A DNA stretch of 37,388 nucleotides, from assembly GCF_000720325.1 (NCBI RefSeq), contig NZ_JOJM01000075.1, positions 1-37,388 on the forward strand, read 5' to 3'. Source of the DNA: Streptomyces sp. NRRL B-1347 (GTDB lineage: Bacteria > Actinomycetota > Actinomycetes > Streptomycetales > Streptomycetaceae). The translations under genes and the position numbers were made by a program. The stretch's first letter is position 1. Each line of letters opens with the position of its first letter. Below the pieces are notes generated by a model. That model was not told the origin of the DNA. It did no database searches and saw nothing but the letters and a program-made list of their open reading frames with translations. Below, piece by piece: positions 7,087 through 14,787 of the stretch.

Positions 7087-7946
7087 CCAAGCGGACCGCA
7101 GCCACCAAAGCAACCGCGGCCAAGCCCAGCAAGGCAGCCGCCGCCAAGAAGACGAAGACCGATGAGCGCACCCAGAACGGTGGCCTGAAGAAGGACTCGG
7201 CACTCGACGCCTTCAGCCTCGACAGCGGCGCCGCTCTGGCTGCCTTCGGACCACGCGCACCGCAGCCCGCCGCCGCGCCGGAGCCGGCCCCCGAGCCCGA
7301 TGACGCCCCCGCGGAGCCGGCCACCAAGGAGGAAACCGGGGGAGTAGAGGTAGGGGAGGTATCAGCCCCCGTACCGTCTCCCGCTGCTGAGGCTACGCCG
7401 CTCGCCTCACCCGTGGCGCAGCGCACTGTGGCACCTGTCGTACCTCCGGCCAGCCCGGCGGCCCCGGTCGGGCCGCATGAGGTGGTGGTGCCGCACCTGC
7501 CCGAGATGCACACGGCGAACTCGCCGGGCCAGTGCACGGTCATGGTGCACAGCGAGGTGCGCAAGCGGTTCCTGAACTACCAGACCGCGACGAAAGTCCA
7601 GACCGGGGTGGAGCCGACCAACGCGGTCGTCGTGAAGCGAGCCTTCCTGCACGCCAAGAAGCACGACCTCTGGACGTCGCTGCGCGAGCAGGTCCGCCAC
7701 CGTCAGCAGCCGGTCAGCCCGGAGGACGATGACCCTGACGGCCTGTTCGAGGAGGTGCCGACGCGACGCGTGGACCGCTGCGGCACCAAGCACGGAGTGC
7801 AGCAGAGCTTCCGGCCCACGCCCCGCGAGCTCACGGTCTACGACACCTACGCCAGCACGTACGGGTTCGACAACCGCAGCGAGTTCCTGGACGCCGTCCT
7901 GGACGGGTTCCTGCCCCCGCTTCCCGCCAAGCGGCCCCCGCGCTAG
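7083..7946 (+). CDS. ribbon-helix-helix-like DNA-binding partner of ParA (module 1)
   Basis: A 287-residue protein in three parts. Residues 1-36 are Lys/Ala-rich, like a histone tail. Residues 55-150 are Pro/Ala/Glu-rich and probably disordered. The C-terminal part has two short segments of strand-helix-helix character: CTVMVHSEVRKRFLNYQTA (151-169) with NAVVVKRAFLHAKKHDLW, and QQSFRPTPRELTVYDTYAST (240-259) with DNRSEFLDAVLDGFLPPL. A tandem ribbon-helix-helix fold would make it a centromere-binding protein of the type that pairs with ParA in place of ParB. It overlaps parA by 4 bp. The fold is my reading of pattern, not a domain match. Confidence 0.55.
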   Translation: MTKRTAATKATAAKPSKAAAAKKTKTDERTQNGGLKKDSALDAFSLDSGAALAAFGPRAPQPAAAPEPAPEPDDAPAEPATKEETGGVEVGEVSAPVPSPAAEATPLASPVAQRTVAPVVPPASPAAPVGPHEVVVPHLPEMHTANSPGQCTVMVHSEVRKRFLNYQTATKVQTGVEPTNAVVVKRAFLHAKKHDLWTSLREQVRHRQQPVSPEDDDPDGLFEEVPTRRVDRCGTKHGVQQSFRPTPRELTVYDTYASTYGFDNRSEFLDAVLDGFLPPLPAKRPPR

Positions 7947-7979
7947 AACTGCCACAAGCGTGCACCCGTACACCGGCTG

Positions 7980-8023
7980 TTCTCGTGGGTGGGCTTTACC
8001 GCGGTAAAGCCCACCCACGAGAA
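7980..8023. repeat. 44-bp perfect palindrome with parS-like copy 3 at its centre
   Basis: Twenty-two bases on each side of the 8001/8002 centre pair without a mismatch. The middle 16 bp (7994-8009) are the core CTTTACCGCGGTAAAG. It starts 33 bp after the stop of the RHH-like gene. As RNA it would be a very stable hairpin, so it may also end transcription of module 1. Confidence 0.8.
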
Positions 8024-8131
8024 GGGGCATCGGTGTCTGAGCCTGCCAGGAGATCCGTGGGTTCCACCGACTCGTCTGAAAACCCTCCAGTGACACGTCA
8101 CCTCGCGGTGATCGGCTGACATCATCCGGGG

Positions 8132-8420
8132 ATGCCGTTACCGATATCCGGGTCCTGGATCCGCATCGAGCGATGGCTGGCCCTTCACGCCCCGGGGACG
8201 TTCGCCGGTCTCGCACCCCCAGCGGACCCTGCGGTGATCACCGAGGCTGAAGGGATCACCGGCCTGTCCTTTCCCGAGCCGTTGAGGGAGTCGTTGCTGC
8301 GGCACAACGGCACTCATGGAAGCGACAGCTACCTCACTGGAGACCGGCAAGCCTCTGGATACGTACTTCCCCGTCACAGACGAGGAAGGTGATCTGGACT
8401 GGGCAAGCACCGAGGACTAG
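8132..8420 (+). pseudogene. SMI1/KNR4 (SUKH)-like protein with an internal deletion
   Basis: The ATG at 8132 opens a frame with the start of a SUKH-type protein: WIRIERWLALHAPGTF, then AEGITGLSFPEPLRESLL and RHNGTHG. After about 8310 the coding sense moves to another frame, which gives ETGKPLDTYFPVTDEEG and the typical acidic end DLDWASTED before a TAG at 8418. The middle of the domain is missing. SUKH proteins often act as immunity proteins against polymorphic toxins; no toxin gene is next to it. It sits between the two partition modules and is very probably non-functional. Confidence 0.6.
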
Positions 8421-8531
8421 AGGTCGGCTCTGAGCCCTGGGTAAGAGTCCGCTCTCGGTACGCAGTCAGGGGCGCGACCTAGCCGGGAGGACGACGGTGC
8501 CCAGGCTGCCTGCCCCGGAGCACGCAGCACA

Positions 8532-8577
8532 AAGGTCCGGCTCCTGAAACGGAGAACCGTTGCAGGAGCCGGACCTT
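8532..8577 (-). terminator. terminator of the parA-parB operon
   Basis: A 15-bp perfect stem (8532-8546 with 8563-8577) encloses an A-G mismatch, a further 5-bp stem (AACGG/CCGTT) and an AGAA tetraloop. It lies about 80 nt past the parB stop on the minus strand. Being symmetrical it may act on both strands. Confidence 0.65.
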
Positions 8578-8659
8578 GGCCCACGTCGTGGAATTCGAGG
8601 AGCGGTGCCCGAGCGCCGAGCCGCACAGGCGGCGGAGCGAGGGAGACCGGGGGAGGGGT

Positions 8660-9829
8660 CTACTCCTTGTCGTCCTCAGCGGCCTGGAGCAGCCAGACCA
8701 GGCGGTCTCGGTTCTCCTTGGACATGTGCTTGCGCAGCTGGTGGTCGAACCACAGCGGGTCGCCCCACGGCAGTTGAGGGACCTCGGCGGGCTGCGGCAT
8801 CGCCCGAGTGGCAGGCGAGGGGGAAGGGGAGGGAGCCGCGATTGGGGCAGCTTCGGCGGGCTGCTCCTGCGTCACCTGAGCGGGTACGGCGGCCTCGACG
8901 ATCGCCTCGGCTTCCGTGTCGTGGACTCGGGCGGGCTTTACCGCGGTAAAGCCCGGGGAGTCAGTCGGCTCTGGCGCTTCGACAGGCGTCTCGTCCTTTA
9001 CCGCGGTAAAGCTCTCCGTCGGCTGGGCAGGTGCGGCAGTCGGCTGGGCCTCGATGCTGGGCTCGGGCATCGACGGGCGGGGCGGCCGCGGCTGCGCCTT
9101 CTCTTCCTGACGCTGCGTATCCCGCCGCTGCCAGGCGGCCAGTTGCTCATCCGCGGGCAGCTTCGCCAGGGTCCGGGTCTCCCGCACCGGCAGATCGCCG
9201 GAGCTCACCAGCTGCTGGAGCTCGGGGACGAGATCGAGCAGATAGATCTGCTGAGTGACCCAGCCCGCTGACTTGCCGTAGTACTCGGCGACCTTCGCCT
9301 TGCCGCCGAGCTCTTCGACCATGGTCTGGATGCCGAGTGCTCGCTCGATCGGATCGAGGTCCTCGCGGTCGTCGTTCTCGGAGAAGACCGCGTCGAGGAA
9401 GTCGGCGCGTGACTTGGCGACCTCGTCATCGACGACGACATCGAGGGTCGGAAGGCCTGCGGCCTTGGAGCCTCGGAAGCGCCGTTCGCCGTTGGCCAGG
9501 ACGTAGTGGGCAGCTCCTACGTTGTCTGCCTCGTCCGGCCACAACGCCAGATAGGCATCGCGGGTGACGGCGACGGCGGGCTGCAGCTGCTTCTTGGCCA
9601 GCCGCTGTCCGAACTCGCGCAGGTCCTGCTCGTTGCCGAAGTTGCGGCGCGGGTTGAACCGCGTGGGCACCAACTGGCCCAGCGGCAGGGTGCGCAGACG
9701 GCTGTCCGGGGCACCTGTGGTCGGCGCCCCGGTGGTGGCGGCGACGGCCTGGCGGCGCGCGCTGACGCCTCCGCGTGTCCTGCCGAAAGACGCTCCGGTC
9801 CCCAGCTGGTCGGCTACGCGGCTGCTCAT
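8660..9829 (-). CDS. parB: ParB-family centromere-binding protein (module 2)
   Basis: A 389-residue ParB. Residues 46-130 form the ParB/Spo0J N-terminal domain, with LPLGQLVPTRFNPRRNFGNE and the CTPase motif GERRFRG (114-120). Residues 160-200 hold the helix-turn-helix, KVAEYYGKSAGWVTQQIYL, preceded by the usual DLDPIERALG. From 240 to 350 the chain is a Pro/Ala/Glu-rich linker, and the end (RKHMSKENRDRLVWLLQA) is probably helical and serves for dimer contacts. The linker contains FTAVK twice (274-278, 294-298), each encoded by the parS-like palindrome. The start overlaps the parA stop (ATGA, 9826-9829). Confidence 0.88.
   Translation of the reverse strand: MSSRVADQLGTGASFGRTRGGVSARRQAVAATTGAPTTGAPDSRLRTLPLGQLVPTRFNPRRNFGNEQDLREFGQRLAKKQLQPAVAVTRDAYLALWPDEADNVGAAHYVLANGERRFRGSKAAGLPTLDVVVDDEVAKSRADFLDAVFSENDDREDLDPIERALGIQTMVEELGGKAKVAEYYGKSAGWVTQQIYLLDLVPELQQLVSSGDLPVRETRTLAKLPADEQLAAWQRRDTQRQEEKAQPRPPRPSMPEPSIEAQPTAAPAQPTESFTAVKDETPVEAPEPTDSPGFTAVKPARVHDTEAEAIVEAAVPAQVTQEQPAEAAPIAAPSPSPSPATRAMPQPAEVPQLPWGDPLWFDHQLRKHMSKENRDRLVWLLQAAEDDKE
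8932..8955. repeat. parS-like palindrome, copy 4, inside parB
   Basis: The core CTTTACCGCGGTAAAG is at 8936-8951, extended to 24 bp of perfect palindrome. It encodes residues 294-298 of ParB. Confidence 0.78.
8996..9011. repeat. parS-like palindrome, copy 5, inside parB
   Basis: The core CTTTACCGCGGTAAAG lies exactly 60 bp from copy 4 and encodes residues 274-278 of ParB. The spacing is close to six turns of the helix, so both copies face the same side of the DNA. Confidence 0.78.
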
Positions 9830-11073
9830 GAAATCTCCCTGGCAAGTGCGCGGAAGGTGGCCGCCTGCTCGCCGCGGGGGGCGAAGGACAACAAGGGCTG
9901 CTTGAGCCGGACGGCCTTGCGCTGGTCTGTCAGATCACCGATGACGGCGACCACCTTTGGATCCTTTATGTCGATCCAGGCCTCGAGCGACGAGGTGGCG
10001 ATGAAGCCTCGGCGGGGGTCGTACAGGTTGACGACGATGCCGAGGTAGTCGATCTCCACGCCCATGTCGTTGCGGAGGTCCTCGATCTGGGTGATGAGGA
10101 GGTCGTAGGCGTCGGCGCTGCTGTCCTCGGCCTGGACCACGATGAGCGGGCCGGAGCTGCCTGCGGTCTCCTCGTCGCGACGGCGGCCGTAGTAGATCGC
10201 GGCGTCCATGCTGAGGCCGAGGCTCGGCGGGCAGTCCACGATGATCTCGTCGTAGAGCGGTTCCAGGGGAGCCAGTGCCCGCTCGAGCGCAGCCTCCCGG
10301 AAGCGGACCTTGGATAGGGCCACGTCGAGGAGGAAGCCGTCCTGGCAGCCGGGGAGGAGGTCCAGGCGGCCTCCGTACCGGTCGTCGGCGATGGGCACGA
10401 TCAGGTCGCGGATGTCGCCCTTGGCCTCGCCGGACATGTACTTGCTCAGGCTGTCGACGTCCGGGTCCATCGGGATCTCGTCCTGGCCCAGCTGCTTGGT
10501 GAGGTGCCGCTGCGGGTCGAAGTCGACGAGCAGGGTGCGTCGTCCGAGGCCGGGGAGGTCCTCGACGTCCAGCGGATCGTCCTGGTCGGTTCCTTCGAGC
10601 TGGGCGGCGAAGTGCCGGGAGATCCGTACCGGATGCAGGGCTTCGGAGGTCTCGGCGAAGGCCTCGCCGACGCCGGCGGTGACGGCGGTCTTGCCGACGC
10701 CGCCCTTCTGGTTGCAGACGATGCGGCGGCGCGGGTGCTTGGCGCGCTGGACGCTGGGGGCCGGATTCTTCTCCAACCACAGCTGGACCGACTGGGCCAG
10801 ACCTTGTGTCAGGGAGACGCGCCGGTCGGTGACGGTCTGGCGGAAGTTGTCCCACTGGCCGTGGGGGAGGAAGGTGGAGAAGGAGTCAGCTCCGGCGGTG
10901 TCGACGGCGCTGGGGCTGGCGGCAAGCGCCATCCAGTCGTTGATGCCCTGCTCTACGGCGGCCTGGATCTCGATGCCGTGCTGGGCTGCTCGGATCTTCA
11001 GGTTCTGCCGGAGCCATCCCGGCAGTTTGGATACGACCTTCTCGCGGTCGTTCGAGGTGGCTGGAGAACTCAT
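9826..11073 (-). CDS. parA: ParA-family ATPase with N-terminal extension (module 2)
   Basis: A 415-residue ParA. The first 110 residues are not ATPase: they contain two segments of ribbon-helix-helix character, KLPGWLRQNLKIRAAQHGIE (17-36) and LPHGQWDNFRQTVTDRRVSL (69-88), so it may bind its own operator. The ATPase domain follows, with CNQKGGVGKTA (Walker A, about 120-130), LLVDFDPQ (about 181-188) and YDEIIVDCPPSLG (Walker B, about 274-286). I chose ATG 11073 because an inverted repeat likely to be the operator lies just upstream; ATG 11100 is the alternative. It overlaps parB by 4 bp. It shares little with the + strand ParA beyond the motifs. Confidence 0.85.
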   Translation of the reverse strand: MSSPATSNDREKVVSKLPGWLRQNLKIRAAQHGIEIQAAVEQGINDWMALAASPSAVDTAGADSFSTFLPHGQWDNFRQTVTDRRVSLTQGLAQSVQLWLEKNPAPSVQRAKHPRRRIVCNQKGGVGKTAVTAGVGEAFAETSEALHPVRISRHFAAQLEGTDQDDPLDVEDLPGLGRRTLLVDFDPQRHLTKQLGQDEIPMDPDVDSLSKYMSGEAKGDIRDLIVPIADDRYGGRLDLLPGCQDGFLLDVALSKVRFREAALERALAPLEPLYDEIIVDCPPSLGLSMDAAIYYGRRRDEETAGSSGPLIVVQAEDSSADAYDLLITQIEDLRNDMGVEIDYLGIVVNLYDPRRGFIATSSLEAWIDIKDPKVVAVIGDLTDQRKAVRLKQPLLSFAPRGEQAATFRALAREIS

Positions 11074-11086
11074 AGGGGCTACCTTA

Positions 11087-11123
11087 CTAACGTCGAACAT
11101 CAATCATTGCCACGACACGTTAG
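11087..11123. promoter_or_regulatory. inverted repeat upstream of the - strand parA
   Basis: CTAACGT (11087-11093) and ACGTTAG (11117-11123) face each other across 23 bp. They lie 14 bp before the chosen start codon and span the alternative start at 11100. It is a candidate operator for autoregulation by the extended ParA. Confidence 0.4.
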
Positions 11124-12070
11124 AAAGTCTCTTGTGTGGGCGGGTTGGGCGGGTTCATGCGGGATCCCTCGCGGGACAGCCCGTCCGGGGAAGCGACGCA
11201 CACGGGGAGACAGGCCGAGGAGGATCAACGTGGCGTACCGTCAGAACCGCCTCCTCCCAGCTGGTTGAGGAACCGTCGTCCGAACTGACAGCAATCGTCG
11301 GTGTCTCGACTCCTCGCTTGGGCCTGGTGAGGTGTGCGAGACGGTCGTGACGATGGAGACCGAAGGCTTCGCGTTCGTAGCGTATCTGCGGCATCGGCGC
11401 CCAAGCGGTCCTCAGACCGATACTCGCCGCCAGGGATGCCGCGGACGGCGCTAGGCCGCGAGAAGCCGCCCGTCTTCATTCACACCAGCAAGAGGAGGGA
11501 GCGGCCTGCGCTGCCAGCCGTAGCGAAGCGAGCGGAAGGATTGACGTACGGACACACGACCTGGGGAACGGTCCAGCGGTGGCCGCGTCTGTTGTCTGGT
11601 CGCGACCGGCGCGGGCTTCTCGCTGACGATCCAGCGGCGGATCGCGGCGTCCAGACCGTCGGCTCAAGATGACGGCCGGAGCCGAGCGAACCCTCAGTCG
11701 GCTCATCCCGCATCAGAGCGAGAAACTCACAGAATCCTGATTTTGCGCAAGTCGGGACAAAAGCGACCCTCAGAAAGGGGGCGTAGAGCGCCGTACAGGT
11801 AACGGCTGGTATGGCGCGACCTTCCGGCCGGAGTTCGGCGCCCAGAGGGGCGTACAGGCGTTTTTGCGCCTCCTGGAGGGCCTGGAAGGGGCGGTGGCTA
11901 CGCCTGGGAAGCTGATGTGCCGGAGCAGCCGATCTGCTCTTGGGTACTTGAGTCGGCCCGGCGGAGTGCACGGGTTGGCGCCCGGCTGGGACTGCTCGCG
12001 GTAGATGACACCTGCTTGCGGCGGCTGACACCCGGAGCGAAATCGAGCCCCGTCTCTAAACTCGGGCACC
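11124..12070. other. stretch without a recognised gene
   Basis: About 950 bp. All frames were read by eye and none gives convincing protein; the open frames are short and arginine-rich. The part at 11725-11760 is relatively AT-rich. GGCGTA/CGTACAG words recur between 11780 and 11860. It might hold regulatory DNA or an RNA for the partition or replication region, but nothing specific can be named. Confidence 0.4.
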
Positions 12071-12627
12071 ATGACGGCCGCCGCTGATGTATCGCCCATC
12101 CCAGTCGCGCCTGCCGGTCTCAGCGACCGGGCCAAAAGGTTCGTTGAGGCGGGCGGCATTCGTATTCCTCGGCAGGGCGCCGGGCGATCGCGACAGGAGT
12201 GGATCGAGCACGGGTTCCGGCTTCGGAAATCGACCGGGCCGCCGCCTTCCAGGATCGCTGGGGCGGTCTTGCCCTGCCGCCTGCCCCGTTCTACGAAGGC
12301 GGTCCGCGCATCCTGGAAGCCGACTGCCCCGAGGGCTCGGCCGCTGAGGGCTGGTTGATTCCGGCCGGAGAATGTCGGGTGTCCATGGCCTACGGATTCA
12401 TGATCGGCCCCGACGGCGCCTTCGGGATCGATGCCTGCCGCTGGACGCCACTCCTGAGTCGGGCCTCTCTGGAAGGCAGGACGACGCAAGACCTGCGGTC
12501 GGCGGGCTGCCGGGGGAGGCCCTGTCAAGGCGGTGTTGGGCAAGAGCCCACCAGCGAGGCCTTCATCCCTGCACCGCCCTCAGCTGACCACTCGGTTCGA
12601 GCTCTTACCTGGCGAGTGGGGGAGTGA
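12071..12627 (+). pseudogene. conserved Streptomyces hypothetical protein, frameshifted
   Basis: From the ATG at 12071 the first frame reads VAPAGLSDRAKRFVEAGGIR and then GRSRQEWIEHG. Around 12200 the sense moves to the second frame: VPASEIDRAAAFQDRWGGLA, GGPRILEADCPEGSAAEGW and MIGPDGAFGIDACRWTPL. After about 12465 this also loses its character. Together they look like the first half of a larger protein of a type common in Streptomyces accessory DNA, whose function I do not know. The frame shift and missing end make it a pseudogene. Confidence 0.5.
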
Positions 12628-13170
12628 CCTGCCTCAGAGGAAGGGACGCGAGTGTACTCCGGGAGGAGTCGAGCCACGAGTGCCCGTCGTGGACTCGAAC
12701 ACGCCCGGGGCAAACCTCGGGCAGACCTTCGTGGTCGTCCAGACCGGGAAGCAAGAGACGGCTCCCTGGAGGGCCTGACCCCAACTCTCCGCCTCCTCCA
12801 GTAGCCAGGCGTTCTGCTCACTGCCGTCTAAAACCAGCCATCCGCGGACTGCCAGCCCAGGCAGGGGCGCCCGGATTCCCGGGGAACTCGGGCGAACAGT
12901 CGTACGTTTCATGTGAGGGTTCTCCGACCAGACCTTTCACCTCAACGGGGACGTCCCAGGCAGGGCCATGCACTGCTGGGCAGCGTGAACGGAGTCTTCC
13001 CACGCTGGTTCTCGTCCTCCTGAGCAGGAGAAACAGGCCAGGCCCACGTTCCGGTGCCGAAACCAGAACCAGGATCGAGGGCTCACCACTGGCACGGGCC
13101 GAGAGGCGACCCTCCGACCGGGAGCCGACACTCCAAGCACAGGACAGGCGCGCCGGGGGCAGCTTCAGCG
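12628..13170. other. stretch without a recognised gene
   Basis: A minus-strand frame at 12640-12860 reads in part like protein (RGWLVLDGSEQNAWLLEEAE) but has no family I know and no good start. The rest shows no coding sense. The iteron array begins immediately after this stretch. Confidence 0.35.
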
Positions 13171-13173
13171 GGC

Positions 13174-13740
13174 AGCGACTGAAACCTGCTGTGGGGGAGC
13201 GACGTGTCGGAGGTTCAGTCGCTTCGGTCGCTTGAGTCGCTGGCCCCAGAGGCCCCTGGAACCCTCAGCGACTGAAGCCAAGCGACCCAGCGACTGAACA
13301 GTCGCTGGGTCTCACACGGGTAAACCTGCAGGTCAGAGGCGCGAGGGTAGAGAGTTAGCGACTGAAGCGACTCAAGTTCCCCATATATGAAGAGCTAGCG
13401 TGCGCGTGTGTGCGTCATATATAGGAAGCTTCAGTCGCTTCAGTCGCTTTTTGATCTCTGGTTCTGTCCTGACCTGGGGTTTCAAGAAGCTACTGTGGAA
13501 GCGACCAAACGGCCTTGAGTCGCTGGACTCCCCGTTCAGTCGCTGATCCGCCCGGTCGGGCCTCATCGTGGACACGGATATCGCCTCTTCCGCACGTGCT
13601 CCACAACCTCAGGCTCAACGTTCGCTAATCTGTGTCCATCATTGAGTCGCTTCGGTCGCTGATAGGGGATGTAGATGCCTGCTGAGCTGCGGTTTCCTCG
13701 CAGCGACTCAAGGCAGCCCGCCCTCAAGCCTTCAGTCGCT
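13174..13740. other. iteron array, candidate replication origin
   Basis: Nineteen copies of AGCGACT or its one-base variants occur here on both strands. Forward: 13174, 13267, 13281, 13289, 13357, 13366, 13500, 13702. Reverse: 13217, 13226, 13235, 13300, 13433, 13442, 13518, 13538, 13645, 13654, 13734. Neighbours are often 9 bp apart, which gives the longer word TTCAGTCGCT. At 13284-13311 two copies form a hairpin with a 13-bp stem and an AA loop. The array lies directly before, and runs into, the primase-polymerase gene, as expected for an iteron-type plasmid origin. Confidence 0.7.
13383..13422. other. AT-rich inverted repeat, candidate unwinding element
   Basis: ATATATGA (13383-13390) and TCATATAT (13415-13422) are 24 bp apart in the middle of the iteron array. 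Such AT runs are conspicuous in this GC-rich DNA and would be easy to melt. The role is inferred from position. Confidence 0.45.
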
Positions 13741-14787
13741 GAACCACTCGCCGCCGCCCTGTGGTGCGCCCGCCAGGGCTGGCCCGTCCATCCGCTGGCC
13801 CCGGGCCGCAAGACCCCGGCCGCCAACTGCCGGGACTGCCGGGACACCAAACACGAGCCGCGCAACTGCCCCTGCCTGCCCGCCGGCCGCTGGTGCCACG
13901 GCTTCCACGCCGCCACCCTCGACCAGCAGCGCATCACCCAGTGGTGGCGCGCCCAGCCGGGGTCCGGCATCGGAGTCGCCTGCGGCCCCGCAGGACTGAT
14001 CGTGCTGGACATCGACGCCCACCCCGCACCGCTCCCGGACCGGGACCGTCTGCTGCCCGGCATCACCATCGACGACCACGTCGACCTCACCGGGATGGCC
14101 AACGGCTTCCACACCATCGCCGTCCTGGCCGCGCTGCGGGGCCACCCCAGCCCTGCCAACGACACCAGCACCCTGCGCGTACGGACCCCCTCCGGCGGCC
14201 TGCACGTGTGGTACCGCGCCGAGGACTCCCGCCGCTGGCAGTCCTCCGTCGGCTCCACCCCCGGCCGTGCCCTGGCCTGGCAGGTCGACATCCGTGCCCA
14301 CGGCAGCTACATCATCGCCCCCGGCACCACCACAACGTCGGGCAGCTACACGCCCGTCGGCGACGTACGGCAGCCGACGGCGCTGCCGCAGTGGCTGGCC
14401 CAGGAACTGGAGCGCACCGGCCACCTGCCCGCGGCCCACATCCCAGCGCCCCGCCCCGTGCCGCCGAGAGCCCAGCAGGCCGTCCTGGCCGCGGGTGGTG
14501 GTCGCGAGCGGACCGCCCGCCTGCTGAACACCGTGCTCGCGCCCGTCGAGGCCTGCGGCCAGGTCGCGGAAGGCGCCGGGTTCACCGACGCCCTCAACCG
14601 CGCCGCGTACACCCTCGGCGGGCTCGTCGCGGCCGGACGCCTGACCCAGGACGAGGCCGAACGCGCTCTGAGTGAAACCGCAGCCGCCGCCCGCCCGGGC
14701 CAGGAACGCCGAACGGAACAGATCATCCGCAGCGGCCTGTCCGCAGGCCTCAAACGCCCCCTCCACACAAGCGGGGGACGCCCATGA
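13675..14787 (+). CDS. bifunctional primase/polymerase (AEP prim-pol)
   Basis: A 370-residue replication protein of the archaeo-eukaryotic primase superfamily, which makes primers and extends them at the origin. The prim-pol domain fills residues 20-250: the metal site LIVLDIDAH (108-116), PSGGLHVWY (172-180) and QVDIRAHGSYIIAPG (203-217). A Cys/His-rich insert between residues 52 and 78 (NCRDCRD, NCPCLPAGRWCHGFH) could bind zinc and is usual in actinobacterial members. The C-terminal 110 residues are helical, with the PriCT-like segment ALNRAAYTLGGLVAAGRLTQ. Two iterons lie in its first 22 codons. It overlaps the helicase gene in ATGA (14784-14787). A short spacer with AGGGGATG precedes the ATG. 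Confidence 0.88.
   Translation: MPAELRFPRSDSRQPALKPSVAEPLAAALWCARQGWPVHPLAPGRKTPAANCRDCRDTKHEPRNCPCLPAGRWCHGFHAATLDQQRITQWWRAQPGSGIGVACGPAGLIVLDIDAHPAPLPDRDRLLPGITIDDHVDLTGMANGFHTIAVLAALRGHPSPANDTSTLRVRTPSGGLHVWYRAEDSRRWQSSVGSTPGRALAWQVDIRAHGSYIIAPGTTTTSGSYTPVGDVRQPTALPQWLAQELERTGHLPAAHIPAPRPVPPRAQQAVLAAGGGRERTARLLNTVLAPVEACGQVAEGAGFTDALNRAAYTLGGLVAAGRLTQDEAERALSETAAAARPGQERRTEQIIRSGLSAGLKRPLHTSGGRP

Noticed and set aside
8576..9271. Plus-strand open frame opposite parB that contains LYRGKA twice
   Set aside because: The repeated peptide comes from reading the palindrome in another frame; parB is clearly the gene.
13174..13740. The AGCGACT repeats as a CRISPR array
   Set aside because: Units are 7-9 bp, in both orientations, without spacers of constant length and without cas genes.
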